Below are positions 48,392 through 57,745 of a stretch of DNA of 64,000 nt, in pieces. A model generated the notes under the pieces. The model was given only the letters and a program-made list of their open reading frames with translations, did no database searches and had not been told where the DNA came from. Every line of letters begins with the position of its first letter. Within the stretch, counting starts at the first letter, position 1. A program made the position numbers and the translations under genes. The stretch covers positions 620,001 through 684,000 of the forward strand of contig NZ_CP022296.1 of NCBI RefSeq assembly GCF_017310035.1, given 5' to 3'. The DNA is from Nocardioides sp. S5 (lineage in GTDB: Bacteria > Actinomycetota > Actinomycetes > Propionibacteriales > Nocardioidaceae).

Positions 48392-49875
48392 TGCTCACAA
48401 TCCTGATCCTGCTGCCGCTGGTGGGCGCGGTCGTCACGGCCTTCGTGCCCGGCGCGATCGCCCGGCTGGTCGGCCTCGGCTTCGCGGCCGCGACCCTGCT
48501 CGCCGGCGTCCTCACCGCCACGCGCTACGACGTGGGCGGCGGCATGCAGCTCACCGAGACCCACGTCTGGATCGAGTCCCTCGGGGTGCACTACGCCCTG
48601 GGCGTCGACGGCCTCGGCCTGCTGATGGTGCTGCTGACCGTCGTGCTGGTGCCGATCGTGATGCTCGCCGGCTGGAAGGAGTCCGACGAGCCGGGCAACA
48701 GCGGGGCCAAGGCGTTCTTCGCCTGGACGCTCGCGCTCGAGGCGATGTCGCTGGCGGTCTTCACCGCCACCGACGTGCTGCTCTTCTACGTCGTCTTCGA
48801 GGCCACGCTCATCCCCGCCTACTTCCTCATCGGCGGATTCGGTCGCGCCGGTCGAGGTCGTGCGGCGACCAAGTTCCTGATCTACCAGCTCGCCGGCGGG
48901 CTGATCATGCTCGCCTCGGTGATCGGCCTCTACGTCGTCTCCGCCAATGCTGGCAACCCGAGCTTCCTCATCAGCGACCTGGCCGCCATCGACATCGACC
49001 CGATCACGCAGCGCTGGCTGTTCGCCGGCTTCTTCATCGCCTTCGCGATCAAGGCGCCGATGTTCCCGGTGCACACCTGGCTGGCCGACACGACGGAGAA
49101 GGCGACCACCGGCACCTCGGTGCTGCTGGTCTGCATCCTCGACAAGATCGGCACGTTCGGCATGCTGCGCTTCTGCCTCGGGCTGCTGCCCGATGCCTCG
49201 CAGTGGGCCACGCCGGTGGTCGTGGTGCTCGCGCTGATCTCGATCATCTACGGCGCGCTCGTGGCGATCGGCCAGGACGACGTGCTCCGACTGATCGGCC
49301 TCACGTCGCTCTCGCACTTCGGCTTCATCGTGCTGGGCATCTTCGTGTTCAGCTCGACCGGCAGCGCCGGCGCGATCCTCTACATGGTCAACCACGGCAT
49401 CGCGACCGCGCTGATGTTCCTGGTGGCCGGGTTCCTGATCCGCCGCACCGGCACGGCGTCGATCCGCGAGATGGGTGGCGTCGAGAAGGCCGCCCCGGTC
49501 CTCGCGGGCTTCTTCCTCGTCGGCGGCCTCGCTGCCGCCGGCCTGCCGGGGCTGTCGCCGTTCGTCTCCGAGATGATGGTCATCATCGCGGCCTTCGACC
49601 ACCACTGGCTGGTCGGTTCGGTCGCGGTGCTCGCCATCGTCCTGGCCGCGTTCTACGCGCTCTGGATGTACCAGCGCACGATGACCGGCCCCGGTCGAGA
49701 GGGTGCCGTCGTGGTGCCCGACCTCGACCGGCGTGAGGTCGGCATCCTCGCCCCGCTGCTGCTCGCGCTCGTGCTGTTCGGCTTCTACCCGATGCCGCTG
49801 CTCGACGTCATCAACCCGTTCGTCCAGGACTCGCTCGCGAGCGTGGGCATCGGCCAGGAGGGTGGTCCCCAGTGA
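48388..49875 (+). CDS. nuoM: NADH-quinone oxidoreductase subunit M
   Basis: The protein has 495 residues from the ATG at 48388; a second ATG follows directly. It is an antiporter-like subunit with [17 protein letters not shown], the lysine-bearing [15 protein letters not shown], and [13 protein letters not shown]. It overlaps nuoL and nuoN by four bases each. Confidence 0.96.
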   Translation: MMLTILILLPLVGAVVTAFVPGAIARLVGLGFAAATLLAGVLTATRYDVGGGMQLTETHVWIESLGVHYALGVDGLGLLMVLLTVVLVPIVMLAGWKESDEPGNSGAKAFFAWTLALEAMSLAVFTATDVLLFYVVFEATLIPAYFLIGGFGRAGRGRAATKFLIYQLAGGLIMLASVIGLYVVSANAGNPSFLISDLAAIDIDPITQRWLFAGFFIAFAIKAPMFPVHTWLADTTEKATTGTSVLLVCILDKIGTFGMLRFCLGLLPDASQWATPVVVVLALISIIYGALVAIGQDDVLRLIGLTSLSHFGFIVLGIFVFSSTGSAGAILYMVNHGIATALMFLVAGFLIRRTGTASIREMGGVEKAAPVLAGFFLVGGLAAAGLPGLSPFVSEMMVIIAAFDHHWLVGSVAVLAIVLAAFYALWMYQRTMTGPGREGAVVVPDLDRREVGILAPLLLALVLFGFYPMPLLDVINPFVQDSLASVGIGQEGGPQ

Positions 49876-51464
49876 CCGAGTTCGTGAAGCCGAGCATCCA
49901 GTACTTCGAGCTCTGGCCCCTGCTGGCGGTCTTCGGCGTCGCCTGCCTCGGTGTCGTCATCGAGGCCTTCGCGCCGCGCGCGGTGCGCTACACCGCCCAG
50001 GTCACGGTGGCCCTCCTCGGCCTCGTCGGTGCCCTGGTCGGCGTCGTGCTGGTGGCCCGTGACGTCCAGTCGTACGACGACGGCGCCGCCCGCGGTGTCC
50101 TCGCGGTGGGCGGCACGATCGCCGTCGACGGGCCGAGCCTGTTCATCTGGGGCCTGGTGCTGTCGCTGGCGATCGCCGGCGTGCTGCTGTTCGCCGAGCG
50201 CCACCTCGACGGCGGCGTCTCGGCCTTCGCCGGCCAGGCGGCGACGGTGCCCGGCACCGACGCGGAGACCGCGGCGATCGCGGCCAACCGCGAGCACACC
50301 GAGGTCTACCCGCTCATGATGTTCGCGGTCTTCGGGATGATGCTGTTCCCCGCGGCCAACGACCTGCTGACGATGTTCGTGGGCCTCGAGGTGCTCTCGC
50401 TCCCGCTCTACCTGCTCAGCGGCCTCGCCCGTCGCCGTCGCCTGCTGAGCCAGGAGGCCGCGCTCAAGTACTTCCTGCTCGGTGCCTTCTCCTCGGGCTT
50501 CTTCCTCTACGGCGCTGCGCTCCTCTACGGCTACGCCGGGTCGATGGACTTCGCGGCGATCAACGAGGCCGTGCGCAACGACGTCGGCAGCTCCAGCCTG
50601 CTGCTCATCGGCACCGGCCTGCTCTCGGTCGGCCTGCTCTTCAAGGTCGGCGCGGTGCCCTTCCAGGCGTGGACCCCCGACGTCTACCAGGGCGCGCCGA
50701 CCCCCGTGGTCGCCTTCATGTCCGCCGGCACCAAGGTCGCCGCCTTCGGTGCGCTGATGCGGCTGTTCTACGTCGCCCTCGGCGCCGACCGCTGGTCGTG
50801 GCAGCCGATGCTGTGGATCATCGCGATCCTGTCGATGTTCGTCGGTGCGGCGCTCGCCATCACCCAGAGCGACATCAAGCGCCTGCTCGCCTACTCCTCG
50901 GTCGCGCACACCGGCTTCATCCTCACCGGCGTCCTGGGCGTCCAGGCCTCCGACCAGCTCGCGGTCGGTGAGATCACCTCGCTCCAGGCGGTGCTCTTCT
51001 ACCTCGTGACCTACGGCTTCGCGACGCTCGGCGCCTTCGCCGTCGTCAGCCTCGTGCGTGACAGCGGCGGAGAGACGACGGCCATCGACAGGTGGGCCGG
51101 GCTCGGCAAGGAGTCGCCCGTGGTGGCGGCGGTCTTCGCCTTCTTCCTCCTCGCGATGGCGGGCATCCCGCTCACCTCGGGCTTCGTCGGCAAGCTCGCG
51201 GTGTTCTCCGCGGCGCTCGCCGCGGGCGCCTGGCCCGTGGTCGTGGCGGCCGTGGTCGCCAGCATCGTGGCGGCGTTCCTCTACGTCCGGGTCATCAAGG
51301 TCATGTACTTCGACGAGCCCGTCGGGGCCGGCCCGAGCGTGGCCTACCCGTCGGTCCTGACCGCGACGACCATCGCCGTGGGCGCTGCGCTGACCCTCGT
51401 CCTGGGCGTCATCCCGGGCCCGGTGCTCGACCTGGCGGGGGTTGCAGGAGAATTCATCAGGTGA
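49872..51464 (+). CDS. nuoN: NADH-quinone oxidoreductase subunit N
   Basis: The protein has 530 residues. It is the third antiporter-like subunit, with FVGLEVLSLPLYLLSGLAR, KVGAVPFQAWTPDVYQGAP and LLAYSSVAHTGFILTG. Last subunit gene of nuo; the stop overlaps the polyprenyl synthase GTG, so quinone side-chain synthesis is coupled to complex I expression. Confidence 0.96.
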   Translation: MTEFVKPSIQYFELWPLLAVFGVACLGVVIEAFAPRAVRYTAQVTVALLGLVGALVGVVLVARDVQSYDDGAARGVLAVGGTIAVDGPSLFIWGLVLSLAIAGVLLFAERHLDGGVSAFAGQAATVPGTDAETAAIAANREHTEVYPLMMFAVFGMMLFPAANDLLTMFVGLEVLSLPLYLLSGLARRRRLLSQEAALKYFLLGAFSSGFFLYGAALLYGYAGSMDFAAINEAVRNDVGSSSLLLIGTGLLSVGLLFKVGAVPFQAWTPDVYQGAPTPVVAFMSAGTKVAAFGALMRLFYVALGADRWSWQPMLWIIAILSMFVGAALAITQSDIKRLLAYSSVAHTGFILTGVLGVQASDQLAVGEITSLQAVLFYLVTYGFATLGAFAVVSLVRDSGGETTAIDRWAGLGKESPVVAAVFAFFLLAMAGIPLTSGFVGKLAVFSAALAAGAWPVVVAAVVASIVAAFLYVRVIKVMYFDEPVGAGPSVAYPSVLTATTIAVGAALTLVLGVIPGPVLDLAGVAGEFIR

Positions 51465-52459
51465 CCGACTCGCCCCTCGCACTGCCCGTCGTCGACGCCG
51501 AGCTCGAGCAGCGGCTGGTCGGCCGGCTTGCGCGCATCGAGGAGCTGCTCGAGGGCCACTGCCGCAGCCGTACGCCGTACGTCACGCAGGCCGCCACGCA
51601 CCTGATGATGGCGGGCGGGAAGCGCTTCCGGCCGCTCCTGGTGCTGCTCGCCTCGGAGGTGGGCCCGCACCCGGAGGCCGACGAGGTGGAGACCGCCGCC
51701 TGCGTCGTCGAGCTCACCCACGTCGCCTCGCTCTACCACGACGACGTGATGGACGAGGCGGCCCTGCGCCGCGGGGCCGACACGGCCAACGCCCGCTGGG
51801 ACAACCACGTCGCGATCCTCACAGGCGACTTCCTCTTCGGCCGTTCCTCCGAGCTCACCGCAGACCTCGGCCCCGACGCCGTACGCATCCAGGCGCGCAC
51901 CTTCACCCGCCTGGTCGAAGGCCAGATCCTCGAGACGGTGAAGCCGGAGCCGGGGGAGGACCCGCTCGCCCACTACCTCGAGGTCGTGGCCGGCAAGACC
52001 GGGTCGCTCATCGCGACGTCCGCGCGCTACGGCGCGATGTTCGCCGGTGCTCGCGAGGAGGTCGTGGAGGCGCTCAGCGCCTACGGCGAGATCGTCGGCT
52101 CGGCCTTCCAGCTCTCCGACGACATCCTCGACATCGCCTCGGAGTCCGACACCTCGGGCAAGACGCCCGGCACCGACCTCCGCGAGGGCGTACCCACCCT
52201 GCCGGTCCTCATGGCGCAGGCCTCGACCGACCCGGCGGACGCCCGGCTGCTCGAGCTCCTCGGCCGTCCGCTCACCGATGACGCCGAGCACGCCGAGGCC
52301 CTCGCCCTGCTGCGGGCGCACCCGGCCATGGTGCAGGCCCGCGACTACGTCCTCGGCCAGGCCGCGCACGCCAAGAAGCTGCTCGAGGTGCTGGACCCCG
52401 GCCCCGTGCGCGAGGCGTTGGAGTCGTTCGCCGACATCGTGGCCAACCGCTCCGCCTGA
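51461..52459 (+). CDS. Polyprenyl diphosphate synthase (menaquinone side chain)
   Basis: The protein has 332 residues, trans-prenyltransferase. The substrate motif GGKRFRPLL and the two Asp-rich motifs DDVMD (residues 94-98) and DDILD are intact. It elongates isoprenyl diphosphates. Its place at the end of nuo and among men genes suggests it makes the menaquinone tail; chain length cannot be stated. The four-base overlap with nuoN implies it shares the Rex-controlled transcript. Confidence 0.92.
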   Translation: MTDSPLALPVVDAELEQRLVGRLARIEELLEGHCRSRTPYVTQAATHLMMAGGKRFRPLLVLLASEVGPHPEADEVETAACVVELTHVASLYHDDVMDEAALRRGADTANARWDNHVAILTGDFLFGRSSELTADLGPDAVRIQARTFTRLVEGQILETVKPEPGEDPLAHYLEVVAGKTGSLIATSARYGAMFAGAREEVVEALSAYGEIVGSAFQLSDDILDIASESDTSGKTPGTDLREGVPTLPVLMAQASTDPADARLLELLGRPLTDDAEHAEALALLRAHPAMVQARDYVLGQAAHAKKLLEVLDPGPVREALESFADIVANRSA

Positions 52460-52463
52460 CGTC

Positions 52464-53156
52464 GTGCACGACAACCCGGTCTTCGACCGGCTGTACGCCG
52501 ACGCCGTCCCTGCGCTGCTCGCCGGGGACCACCGCCAGGACGAGCCACCCGTCGACGGCGGTCGCTGGCCCGTCAGCGTGGTCGGCATCCCGGACGAGCC
52601 GGCGCGCGAGGTGCTGGCAGCGGTGATGCGCGAGGCGCTGGCCTTCGCGGGTCCCGGGCACTTCGAGACCGGACGCATGGATGCCAGCCACGTGACGGTG
52701 CGGGCCCTGGAGCCCTACCGGGAGACCGCCGCTCCGGAGGACCCTGTCACCGCCGAGTGGCTCGCGGCGCTGGAGGAGGTGGGTCGCGAGTGCCTGCCCG
52801 TCCGGCTGCGTCTCACCGGGGTGACGCTCACCAGCAGTGCGGTCATGGTCCAGGCCGAACCGGTCGGCGACGAGCCGTGGGAGCTCATGCGGCGTCTGCG
52901 CGCCGCCCTCGGACCGCTGGCCTGGTTCGAGGACCAGTGGGGGGAGCGCGACATCTGGTACGCCAGCGTCCTGCACTTCGCGGCGCCTGTCCTCGATGCC
53001 CCGGGGCTGGTCGGGTGGGCGGGCGCGCGCAGGACGTCCCTCGGGCACGACGTGGTGCTCGACACGCTGACCCTGACGCGGTTCCGCTACACCGAGAGCA
53101 GCGGACGGCGGCACATGGCCATGGAGCCGTGGCGCAGCGTCCAGCTCCTCGCCTGA
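52464..53156 (+). CDS. 2H-phosphoesterase-like protein, degenerate
   Basis: The protein has 230 residues from the GTG at 52464, 4 bp after the preceding stop. ASHVTVRAL (HVT at 76-78) resembles the first catalytic motif of the 2H phosphoesterase/RNA ligase T-like fold, with two halves related by pattern. The second expected HxT/S appears as HFA (171-173), so activity is doubtful. The fold call rests only on these patterns; no function assigned. Confidence 0.55.
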   Translation: MHDNPVFDRLYADAVPALLAGDHRQDEPPVDGGRWPVSVVGIPDEPAREVLAAVMREALAFAGPGHFETGRMDASHVTVRALEPYRETAAPEDPVTAEWLAALEEVGRECLPVRLRLTGVTLTSSAVMVQAEPVGDEPWELMRRLRAALGPLAWFEDQWGERDIWYASVLHFAAPVLDAPGLVGWAGARRTSLGHDVVLDTLTLTRFRYTESSGRRHMAMEPWRSVQLLA

Positions 53157-53208
53157 CGGAACGCCGGTCTTCATGCTCGTGCGGCAGCTGGCGCATGCCC
53201 CGGAACGC

Positions 53209-53673
53209 TTAGGTCCACGTGCCTCGCCGACCGGCGATCAAGTCACTGATTATCGCGCGATTCGGCTCGAACAAGTTCGCCGGTAGTTGGTCAAGGTGGA
53301 ACCAGCCAATGCCCTTCGACTCGTCAGTGCTTGCGAATGAGTCGTTGACGGAGACGGGTTCGGCAACCAGTACGGTCACCACGGAATGGACAACGTCGCC
53401 GTTGGCGAACATGTGCGGCGTTCCGGTGTAGATGCCGAGGAGCTCGACCGGCCGGACCCTGACTCCCGTCTCCTCGAGCGTCTCTCGGACGGCCGTCTGT
53501 TCGATCGACTCCCCGAGCTCCATCGCTCCACCTGGCAGACCCCAGGTGTCTGAACCGTCCGCCCGGTGCTGCATGAGAAGCCGCCCACGCGCGTCCAGAA
53601 CAGCGCACCCCGCGCACGGCATGAGTAGGGGCGCGTGCCCAACGTGCTGACGCAGGGATGCGATGTAGTCCAC
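53209..53673 (-). CDS. NUDIX hydrolase
   Basis: The protein has 154 residues from the GTG at 53673; the frame extends farther upstream but runs through the DUF222/HNH gene. The NUDIX box begins at residue 49 (GAMELGESIEQTAVRETLEE) and is complete. It probably hydrolyses a nucleoside diphosphate derivative. The DNA is visibly less G+C-rich than its neighbours (53220-53400), which hints at later arrival together with the adjoining insert. Confidence 0.85.
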   Translation of the reverse strand: MDYIASLRQHVGHAPLLMPCAGCAVLDARGRLLMQHRADGSDTWGLPGGAMELGESIEQTAVRETLEETGVRVRPVELLGIYTGTPHMFANGDVVHSVVTVLVAEPVSVNDSFASTDESKGIGWFHLDQLPANLFEPNRAIISDLIAGRRGTWT

Positions 53674-53724
53674 GGCCGGACGGTAGCAACGAGCGGACCC
53701 GTCGGCCGCTGGCCGTGCCAATGG

Positions 53725-53749
53725 CCCCGCCAACGCATGGGTGGCGGGG
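53725..53749 (-). terminator. Stem-loop after DUF222/HNH copy 2
   Basis: CCCCGCCA (53725-53732) pairs with TGGCGGGG (53742-53749) just downstream of the minus-strand stop. It is the counterpart of the stem at 5160-5184. Confidence 0.45.
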
Positions 53750-53761
53750 TGTGGGGCGGGG

Positions 53762-55192
53762 TCATCTTCGAGGCGACGGGATCCGGGGTGGGCCGGGGTC
53801 GGGCGGGTCGAGGGAGGTGGTGCCCGCGGGGTCGCGGCGATAACGGTGCCCGTGCGGGCTGGTCCACTCGAACACCCCGGGCGCGACCATGTCGTAGCGC
53901 CAGGCAGTGTGGGTCTTGAGCCGGTGGTGGAACCGGCACAACGCACCGAGGTTCTCGGTCTCGGTTGGTCCGGGCTGGGGTAGGCCTTCCGCGTCCGCGT
54001 CCGCGTCGTGGTCGTACTCGATGACGTGGTCGACGTCGCAACGACGGGCGGGGCGACCGCACCACGGGAAGACGCACACGCGGTCGCGGAGAACCACGTG
54101 CTCACGGATCCGGTCCGGGATCTCGTAGCCCGGCGCGGACTTCTCCTGGTTGAGGTCGATGACCGGCTTGACCGTGACCTTCGTACGGGAGTTGCCACAC
54201 CAGGACCTGAGCTGGTCCAGCAGGAGGAGACGTTGGCCCTCCTCGAGCCGGCCCGTGGGACCGAAGACCATGGCGTCGCCGGCCATGGTGGCGTCGAAGT
54301 GCGCGTGGAGGACGACCTCCCGCGCCGCGGGCAAGTCATCGGTGGTTGAGGTGCGAGCGGAGCGAGCCTCGAAACCACTCGCATGCAGGTCGAGAGCGGT
54401 CTGTGTCCGGGCCAGGTCCCCGAGCGCCTTCGCGCGGCGTGCGTCGAGGGACTCGTGCGAGCCAAGGGCCTTCTGCGTGGCGGCGCCGTGGGCGAGAGCG
54501 TGGTGGAGGTCGAGTCCGTCGGCGAGGTCGATCTCGGCCTCGAGCCGGACGGTGCCGGCGAAGTGGACGTCCTCATCGTGGATGGTCACGTGGCGCGGGT
54601 CGACGTGGAGGTAGCCGTCCTCGGGGTCCGCGGCAGGATCCGCCGCGGCGAGGTCGTAGCGCTTGATGGTCGCCGCGACGAGCCGGTCGAGCTGGGCGGG
54701 CCCGATCCGACCGGCGACGGCGGCGACCTGGGCGTCGACGAACCGGGCGGCCTCGACCGTGAGTGCGGGGGTGGAGTGGATGGTGACCTCGGCGACGGCC
54801 CGAGCCCGCCAGGCGGGGACGCGTCCGGAGTGGACCTGCGCCCACAACCGGGGGAGGCGGTGGCGCAGCTCGAGGGCGTGGCCGATGAGCTTCTTCGCCG
54901 AGACGCTCGTGATGCCCAGGACGGTGCCGAGCTCGGCGACGCAGAACTCCGCGACCAGCGGCGTACCGGGGCCCGCGATCGGTTCCTCGTGCTCACACCC
55001 CGCCACCGTGAACGAAGCGGCGGAGTGGATGGACTCCGGCGGGTGCAGGTCGGCCCAGCGGGCGGCGAGATCGAGCTGGCGGGCGGCTTCGGTGTTCTCG
55101 ATGGCGCGAGACGCCCTGATCGAGGCGAGCAGGGCTGCGGGGCCGAGGGCGTCTGCCCCGGCCTCCGATCCCCCTTCCAGTTCCTCGATCAT
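53762..55192 (-). CDS. DUF222 / HNH endonuclease-domain protein, copy 2
   Basis: The protein has 476 residues from the ATG at 55192. DUF222 region and HNH domain (VCVFPWCGRPARRCDVDHV, then GALCRFHHRLKTH) are intact. Relative to copy 1 it has two extra residues in the Asp-rich linker of the HNH domain and many substitutions in the first quarter after the start and in the last third, but it is nearly identical in the middle (54321-54622) and at the 5' end. It also carries the in-frame REP-like palindrome (54342-54377). Confidence 0.85.
   Translation of the reverse strand: MIEELEGGSEAGADALGPAALLASIRASRAIENTEAARQLDLAARWADLHPPESIHSAASFTVAGCEHEEPIAGPGTPLVAEFCVAELGTVLGITSVSAKKLIGHALELRHRLPRLWAQVHSGRVPAWRARAVAEVTIHSTPALTVEAARFVDAQVAAVAGRIGPAQLDRLVAATIKRYDLAAADPAADPEDGYLHVDPRHVTIHDEDVHFAGTVRLEAEIDLADGLDLHHALAHGAATQKALGSHESLDARRAKALGDLARTQTALDLHASGFEARSARTSTTDDLPAAREVVLHAHFDATMAGDAMVFGPTGRLEEGQRLLLLDQLRSWCGNSRTKVTVKPVIDLNQEKSAPGYEIPDRIREHVVLRDRVCVFPWCGRPARRCDVDHVIEYDHDADADAEGLPQPGPTETENLGALCRFHHRLKTHTAWRYDMVAPGVFEWTSPHGHRYRRDPAGTTSLDPPDPGPPRIPSPRR
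54342..54377. repeat. REP-like palindrome inside the DUF222/HNH gene (copy 2)
   Basis: Same sequence and frame as 5771-5806. Confidence 0.75.
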
Positions 55193-55252
55193 GCGTTCGA
55201 TTCTAGAGGACGGGTCCGACAACGGCCTCGAGCCGGCAAGCTCTTGTGGAGG

Positions 55253-55263
55253 GGTCTCGATAC
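55253..55263. repeat. Left half of REP-like target split by IS110 copy 2
   Basis: GGTCTCGATAC abutting the element, as in copy 1. Confidence 0.6.
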
Positions 55264-55282
55264 AGGGAGGATGGGTTACCCG

Positions 55283-55448
55283 GTCGGGGTCTGACCTATC
55301 TCGATACTGGCGCTGCTTGGTGTGGCTGCCTTGAAGTGCGACGTGTCGGCCCCGGCAGGGCTTGTCTGTTCTGGTGGCCAGGCCGGGCGGGCGTGACCTC
55401 ATAGGACCCTGAAGAAGTTCCCGTCGCTGTACTGTCCGCCCGACCTGG
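55283..55448 (+). ncRNA. Candidate IS110 bridge RNA, copy 2
   Basis: Identical to 6712-6877. First hairpin closed by 55283-55289 and 55350-55356 with the target guide at 55299-55307. Second hairpin closed by 55378-55390 and 55436-55448 with the donor guide at 55400-55408. Confidence 0.65.
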
Positions 55449-55489
55449 AAGGTCATCTTTCACACGATGGTGAAGGAGACATTTCCAGC

Positions 55490-56572
55490 ATGAGTGATGT
55501 GTCTGTTGAAGAACAAGTTCTTGATGGGGCCGGCGTGGTGGTGGGTGTTGACACCCACCAACTGGTCCATGTCGCGGCCGTGATCGACGCTCGTTTCGGC
55601 CGGCTGGCAGATCGTGAGTTCCCCGCGACCAGGGCTGGCTTTGGCGAACTGGTGTCGTGGGCCGCGACCTACGGTCCGGTCCTCGCGGTCGGAGTGGAGT
55701 CGACCGGTTCCTACGGTGCGGGGCTGACCCGCCACCTGCTCACTCACGGGGCGGGTGCGTTCGAGGTGTTCGAGGTCAACCGGCCGGAAAGGGCCACCCG
55801 GGTCAGACACGGCAAGTCCGACCCGCTCGACGCCTACTCGGCAGCCGAGCAGGTCCTGGCCGGGCGCGCGAGCGGTCGGCCGAAGGTCAAGACCGGGATC
55901 GTGGAGGCGATCCGCGTGATCAAGGTCCCCCGCGATGCGGCGGTCAAGAACCGCACCGCCGCGTACAGCCAGCTGCGTGACCTGATCACCGCTGCATCCG
56001 GGCGCCTTCACGACGACCTGATCGGGCTGAGCGGGAAGAAGCGGGTAGCCAAAGTCCTGGCCATGCGCCCCGACCCGAGCCGGGTCGCTGATCCCGACCA
56101 CGCGGTGCGCCATGCACTACGAGCGCTGGCGCGACGCATCGCCTACCTCGACGGCGAGATCGCTGAGGCCGACAAGCACCTGGCGACCCTCGTGCAACAG
56201 GCCTGCCCGTCCTTGCTTGCCATGGCCCAGGTCGGAGTCCAGACCGCCGCCCAGTTGGCGATCAGCACTGGCGAGAACATCGACCGGATGCGGTCCGAAG
56301 CCAGCTTCGCCAAGCTCGTCGGGGTTGCTCCGCTTCCCGCCTCTTCCGGCAAGACCCGCCGCCACCGACTCAATCCCGGGGGCGACCGCCAAGCCAACTC
56401 CGCGCTCTACATGATCACCGTCGGACGGATGGGCCGCCACGAGGAAACCCGCGCCTACGTCGAGCGACGGCGCGCCGAAGGACTATCCACCCCCGAGATC
56501 ATCCGCTGCCTCAAACGCCACCTCGCCCGCAGCGTCTACAGAGCCCTCCGAACAGACCTCATGACCACTTGA
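55490..56572 (+). CDS. IS110-family transposase, copy 2
   Basis: The protein has 360 residues identical to copy 1, with D21, E70, D111, D114 and the Ser285/286 pair. It is intact. Confidence 0.95.
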   Translation: MSDVSVEEQVLDGAGVVVGVDTHQLVHVAAVIDARFGRLADREFPATRAGFGELVSWAATYGPVLAVGVESTGSYGAGLTRHLLTHGAGAFEVFEVNRPERATRVRHGKSDPLDAYSAAEQVLAGRASGRPKVKTGIVEAIRVIKVPRDAAVKNRTAAYSQLRDLITAASGRLHDDLIGLSGKKRVAKVLAMRPDPSRVADPDHAVRHALRALARRIAYLDGEIAEADKHLATLVQQACPSLLAMAQVGVQTAAQLAISTGENIDRMRSEASFAKLVGVAPLPASSGKTRRHRLNPGGDRQANSALYMITVGRMGRHEETRAYVERRRAEGLSTPEIIRCLKRHLARSVYRALRTDLMTT

Positions 56573-56586
56573 CGCGGCATAGGACC

Positions 56587-56624
56587 GTCGCCTCGCTCGT
56601 TCCTCGCTCGGCTACTCGACCACC
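56587..56624. repeat. Right half of REP-like target split by IS110 copy 2
   Basis: Same as 8016-8053. A partial unit (CTACTCGACCGCCGAGG, about 56643-56659) follows. Confidence 0.6.
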
Positions 56625-56668
56625 GATGGGAGGTGCAGATGGCTACTCGACCGCCGAGGGGAAGGCGC

Positions 56669-56701
56669 GGTTTCGAGGCTCGCTGCGCTCGCACCTCAAC
56701 C
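56669..56701. repeat. REP-like palindrome between IS110 copy 2 and rarD
   Basis: Begins GGTTTCGAGGCTCGCTGCG and ends GCACCTCAACC. Differs from 8101-8133 at two positions. Confidence 0.6.
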
Positions 56702-56736
56702 GGCGAGGGACGAGGCTCGAGCGAGGGGAGTGGCGG

Positions 56737-57645
56737 TCAGGCGGCGCTGGCGTGGGCCACCAGCCGCAGTTGGCGACGGCGGTGGTTGAGCGCCTCGACG
56801 GTGAACATCGCGAGCGCGACCCACACCAGGCCGAAGCCGATCCAACGGCTGGCGGGCATGGCCTCCTCGAACACCAGGATGCCGAGCGCGAACTGGATGG
56901 TCGGCGCGAGGTACTGCAGCAGCCCGAGCGAGACCATCGAGACCCGGATCGCGGCCGCCCCGAAGAGCATCAACGGGATCGCGGTGATGATGCCGGTGGT
57001 GGTGAAGAGGAGCGCGTGGCCGAGACCGTGCGAGCCGAAGTTGGACTCGCTGGTGGCGACCAGCCACGCGACGTACGCCATCGCGACCGGGGCGAGCACG
57101 AGGGTCTCGAGCGTGATGCTCTCGACGGCCCCGACGCCGGCCTGCTTCTTCAGCAGCCCGTAGGTGCCGAAGGAGAAGGCGAGGACCAGGGCCACCCACG
57201 GCGGACTCCCGTAGTCGATGGTGAGCACGACGACCGCGACGAAGGCGATGACCATCGCGACCCACTGCAGCCGGCGCAGCCGCTCACCCAGGACCAGCAC
57301 ACCCATGAGCACGGTGACGAGCGGGTTGATGAAGTAGCCCAGCGAGGTCTCCACGACCCTGTCGTTGTTGACGCCCCAGATGTAGCTGACCCAGTTGACC
57401 GAGATGACGACGGCCGCGCCAGTGATGAGCAGCAGCTTGCGGCGGTCGCGGACCAGGGCCTTGAGCTGGCCGACCCGGTGCCACAGCACGAGGATCAGCA
57501 CCATGGTCAGCAGCGACCAGACGATGCGGTGCGCCAGGATCTCGACGGCGCCGCCGGGCTCGAGCAGGGTCCAGTAGAGCGGGAAGGTGCCCCAGAGGGT
57601 GTAGGCCAGGGCGCCGAGGATCAGGCCGCGACGGCTTTCTGGCAC
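56737..57645 (-). CDS. rarD: RarD-type EamA transporter
   Basis: The protein has 302 residues and ten membrane helices in two EamA repeats. LGALAYTLWGTFPLYW near the start and VNWVSYIWGVNNDRVVE are characteristic of RarD. The substrate is unknown (RarD is named for chloramphenicol sensitivity). The GTG at 57645 is six bases from TAGACT. Confidence 0.9.
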   Translation of the reverse strand: MPESRRGLILGALAYTLWGTFPLYWTLLEPGGAVEILAHRIVWSLLTMVLILVLWHRVGQLKALVRDRRKLLLITGAAVVISVNWVSYIWGVNNDRVVETSLGYFINPLVTVLMGVLVLGERLRRLQWVAMVIAFVAVVVLTIDYGSPPWVALVLAFSFGTYGLLKKQAGVGAVESITLETLVLAPVAMAYVAWLVATSESNFGSHGLGHALLFTTTGIITAIPLMLFGAAAIRVSMVSLGLLQYLAPTIQFALGILVFEEAMPASRWIGFGLVWVALAMFTVEALNHRRRQLRLVAHASAA

Positions 57646-57651
57646 TCGGGG

Positions 57652-57657
57652 AGTCTA
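57652..57657 (-). promoter_or_regulatory. -10 element, leaderless start of rarD
   Basis: TAGACT on the minus strand, six bases before the GTG at 57645. On the plus strand TACGAT (57673-57678) may serve the divergent secreted protein, leaving a leader of about 60 nt. Confidence 0.5.
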
Positions 57658-57745
57658 GAGCGGGCCCGTCGCCTACGATGAGGGGGCTCGGGGTTGGGAC
57701 CCCGTGCTGTCCGACCAGACATCGTCTCTCGAGGGGGAGTTCAAC

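Larger units (their letters stand above)
55264..56585 (+). mobile_element. IS110-family insertion sequence, copy 2
   Basis: Same length and sequence as copy 1, same orientation, again inside a split REP-like unit immediately upstream of a DUF222/HNH gene. Boundaries uncertain by about three bases. Confidence 0.85.
53762..56626. repeat. Long duplicated segment, copy 2 (DUF222/HNH + IS110 + REP)
   Basis: Direct repeat of 5197-8055. Identical from 55071 to 56626 by eye. Flanks differ: NUDIX gene on the left and rarD on the right, against a small membrane gene and rex for copy 1, so the two loci are distinct insertions and not a simple reading of the same locus twice. Confidence 0.9.
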
